Origin: Casp-actino8 sp044358015
GTDB lineage: Bacteria; Actinomycetota; Acidimicrobiia; Acidimicrobiales; Ilumatobacteraceae
NCBI GenBank assembly: GCA_044358015.1
Contig: JBIKOO010000195.1
Coordinates: forward strand, 1 to 7,865
Direction of reading: 5' to 3'
Length of the DNA stretch: 7,865 nt
Every line of letters begins with the position of its first letter. Within the stretch, counting starts at the first letter, position 1. Shown here one piece after another: positions 6,554 through 7,865 of this stretch. A program made the position numbers and the translations under genes. The notes beneath the pieces are model-generated. The model was given only the letters and a program-made list of their open reading frames with translations, did not search any database and was not told the DNA's origin.

Positions 6554-6586
6554 GTTCAACTGTTATTCACCTCTACTTCAGACCAA
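6554..6586 (+). promoter_or_regulatory. PHO box: three tandem 11-base direct repeat units upstream of pstC
   Basis: Units GTTCAACTGTT (6554-6564), ATTCACCTCTA (6565-6575) and CTTCAGACCAA (6576-6586) follow each other without gaps. The TTCA core recurs at 6555, 6566 and 6577, exactly 11 bases apart. Weaker in-phase units (TTGC at 6544, ATCA at 6533) may extend it upstream. This matches the known layout of actinobacterial PhoP-type direct repeats, where the response regulator activates pst genes under phosphate starvation. The array ends 28 bases before the GTG at 6615. Which regulator (PhoP-like or RegX3-like) binds is inferred. Confidence 0.6.
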
Positions 6587-6614
6587 TGACACAAGCCGCC
6601 TGAATGCTGTCGGG

Positions 6615-7640
6615 GTGCCTAAGTCATCACAGGTTGACGAGACCAATCCTTCTCTTTCTGCTGAGAACATTATGGAAGTTCGTATCAATCCCGTCGTTCG
6701 CAGAAACCGAGTTGACCAGGTATACCGCTCAATCGCCGCGGTGTCAGGCTCCTTCGTTTTCCTGGTTATGGCCCTCATCGGTGGCTTCTTGCTCTACCGC
6801 GGAATTGACGCTTTACGAATTTCTGGATGGGGTTTCATTACCGAGAGTCAGTGGGCCCCCGACATGGGTGGCGCGTTTGGTATCGCCTCGCTTCTGCCCT
6901 ACACCTTTTCAATCGCATTTGTCGCACTTTTCATTGCAGTCCCGGTCTCAATCGCAACTGCACTGTTCATTACCGAGTATGCACCACGACGGATTCGTCG
7001 CTTCCTGACCGCAACGATCGATCTTCTGGCGGCCGTGCCCAGTTTGATCTACGGCTTGTGGGGCTTGTTCTACCTGCAACCACGCATCATCACTTTGTCA
7101 AAGTGGCTCGCCGACAATCTAGGTTTTGTGCCGTTTTTTAAGGTGAACGAAGATTTTGGGACGTCGCTTGGCGTGTTCCCGTCTTCGACATTCGTGGCCG
7201 GTGTCATCGTGTCGCTGATGGTCATCCCGATCTGTACTTCAGTCATGCGCGAGGTCTTCGGTCAGGCACCTCCGGGTGAACGTGAAGGTGCCATGGCTCT
7301 TGGTGGAACTCGTTGGGGCGTTGTCCGCGATGTGGTACTGCCATTTGGTCAAGGCGGAATCATCGGTGGCTCAATGCTTGGACTTGGACGAGCATTAGGA
7401 GAAACAATCGCCGTGACGTTGATTATCTCGCCGTCCTTTGATGCCAAATGGTCCATCGTTGAGCAGGGATCAAACAGCATCGCCGCTCTGATCGCGCTCA
7501 AGTTCAGTGAGTCAACTGAAACCGGAATTAGCGCCCTCATGGCAGCAGGACTGGCTCTGTTCATCATCACTTTGTTGGTCAATACAGCGGCATCGAGCGT
7601 GGTTAATCGCTCACGATCTGGTTCAGCGACGGAGATTTGA
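6615..7640 (+). CDS. pstC: Phosphate ABC transporter permease PstC
   Basis: 341 residues from GTG 6615. An in-frame ATG at 6672, with a weak GAG six bases before it, would remove 19 polar residues and is a realistic alternative. PstC is one of two inner-membrane subunits forming the channel of the PstSCAB high-affinity phosphate importer. About six membrane segments are visible, near residues 40-62, 89-118, 135-155, 192-212, 245-270 and 305-325. Family signs are GIASLLPYTFSIAFVALF (89-106), ITEYAPRRIR (119-128), AAVPSLIYGLWGL (139-151), the cytoplasmic EAA loop EGAMALGGTRWGVVRDVVLP (224-243) that contacts the PstB ATPase, and GLGRALGETIAVT (256-268). The length is normal for PstC. It stands under a PHO-box array and is followed five bases later by pstA, so the two form an operon. 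Confidence 0.95.
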   Translation: MPKSSQVDETNPSLSAENIMEVRINPVVRRNRVDQVYRSIAAVSGSFVFLVMALIGGFLLYRGIDALRISGWGFITESQWAPDMGGAFGIASLLPYTFSIAFVALFIAVPVSIATALFITEYAPRRIRRFLTATIDLLAAVPSLIYGLWGLFYLQPRIITLSKWLADNLGFVPFFKVNEDFGTSLGVFPSSTFVAGVIVSLMVIPICTSVMREVFGQAPPGEREGAMALGGTRWGVVRDVVLPFGQGGIIGGSMLGLGRALGETIAVTLIISPSFDAKWSIVEQGSNSIAALIALKFSESTETGISALMAAGLALFIITLLVNTAASSVVNRSRSGSATEI

Positions 7641-7645
7641 TTCTG

Positions 7646-7865
7646 ATGAGCTTTGCACTTCGACGCAACAAGACAACAAACGACAAGACAAAGAGCGACT
7701 CGGCAACGAGCGACACTGGCCTCGCTGAGCCAAAGATTCGCATCCGCACGATTGAGACCATCGATGTCACGGTCATGATTGGCTCAGCAATTTCTGCTTT
7801 CGCACTCAGCCAGTTGTTGTACGAAACAATCCTCCCACTTTCTGGGGCTCTCGGTTTTCTGTTGA
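7646..7865 (+). CDS. pstA: Phosphate ABC transporter permease PstA (partial, 5' end only)
   Basis: 73 codons from an ATG five bases after the pstC stop codon, open to the right edge. GGAG at 7631-7634, inside the end of pstC, is the likely ribosome binding site. The N-terminus is a polar, lysine/serine-rich cytoplasmic extension of about 40 residues, then a membrane segment (about 41-58), then TILPLSGALGFLL entering the next hydrophobic stretch. An extended N-terminus before a helix pair fits actinobacterial PstA, but the EAA loop that would prove the call is beyond the window. The identification rests mainly on its place directly after pstC. Confidence 0.78.
   Translation, partial: MSFALRRNKTTNDKTKSDSATSDTGLAEPKIRIRTIETIDVTVMIGSAISAFALSQLLYETILPLSGALGFLL

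Larger units (their letters stand above)
6445..6614. other. Divergent intergenic region between the anchored PstS-like gene and pstC
   Basis: These 170 bases separate the two divergent transcription units and should hold promoters for both. The right half has the 11-base TTCA repeats facing pstC. The left half is A/T-rich with a perfect TTGGCGCCAA palindrome beside the minus-strand start. For the minus strand a weak -10 candidate TAAATT lies at 6504-6499, without a good -35. No ribosome binding site stands out for either GTG start. I see no small gene or RNA here. Confidence 0.6.

Noticed and set aside
6604..7008. Plus-strand frame beginning with ATG at 6604
   Set aside because: It overlaps pstC in another frame and has no recognisable protein features. 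Its ATG lies near the pstC start but encodes no Pst sequence.
1..7865. tRNA, rRNA, CRISPR array, insertion sequence or attachment site
   Set aside because: No cloverleaf-like segment, regularly spaced repeat array, transposase or integrase sequence was seen on either strand.

Overview
The window is a phosphate-uptake (pst) locus from what looks like an actinobacterium, most likely an aquatic Acidimicrobiia-type lineage. This placement is inference from protein style: GTG starts with weak ribosome binding sites, a long Thr/Ser/Pro cell-surface stalk, an actinobacterial PstS/PstC type, and moderate rather than very high GC. It is not based on a marker gene.

Layout. Positions 1 to 6444 are coded on the minus strand, and 6615 to the right edge on the plus strand. 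Reading outward from the divergent gap at 6445-6614, the minus strand carries: (i) a 673-residue exported PstS-like protein with an N-terminal Ig-like domain, a threonine-rich stalk and a C-terminal membrane anchor (6444-4423); (ii) overlapping it by 4 bases, a 305-residue membrane protein with a sortase fold that has no cysteine and no catalytic histidine (4426-3509); (iii) after a 133-base gap with regulatory structure, a 549-residue secreted PstS-like phosphate-binding protein carrying three calcium-loop-like motifs (3375-1726); and (iv) 38 bases on, a secreted seven-bladed PD40/TolB-type beta-propeller followed by a fibronectin type III domain, which runs off the left edge (1687 to <1). 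The plus strand carries pstC (6615-7640) and the beginning of pstA (7646 to >7865).

How it works together. PstC and PstA form the membrane channel of the high-affinity phosphate ABC transporter; pstB and perhaps phoU would be expected beyond the right edge. One or both PstS-like proteins would deliver phosphate to it. The membrane-anchored one appears paired, through translational coupling, with the sortase-like pseudoenzyme. The propeller/FN3 protein follows the soluble PstS and may be co-transcribed with it.

Regulation. Three TTCA cores spaced exactly 11 bases apart lie upstream of pstC. Two GTTCAC cores spaced 33 bases (3 x 11) apart lie upstream of the soluble pstS. Both sets point in the direction of the gene they precede. 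This is the architecture of actinobacterial PHO boxes and suggests phosphate-starvation control of both transcripts. A stem-loop sits just upstream of the pstS ribosome binding site.

The most unusual items are the cysteine-free sortase pseudoenzyme coupled to an anchored PstS-like protein, the repeated D-x-N-x-D-[GT]-D-x-x-D loops in the soluble PstS, and a large secreted propeller in a pst locus. I saw no tRNA, rRNA, CRISPR array or mobile element.
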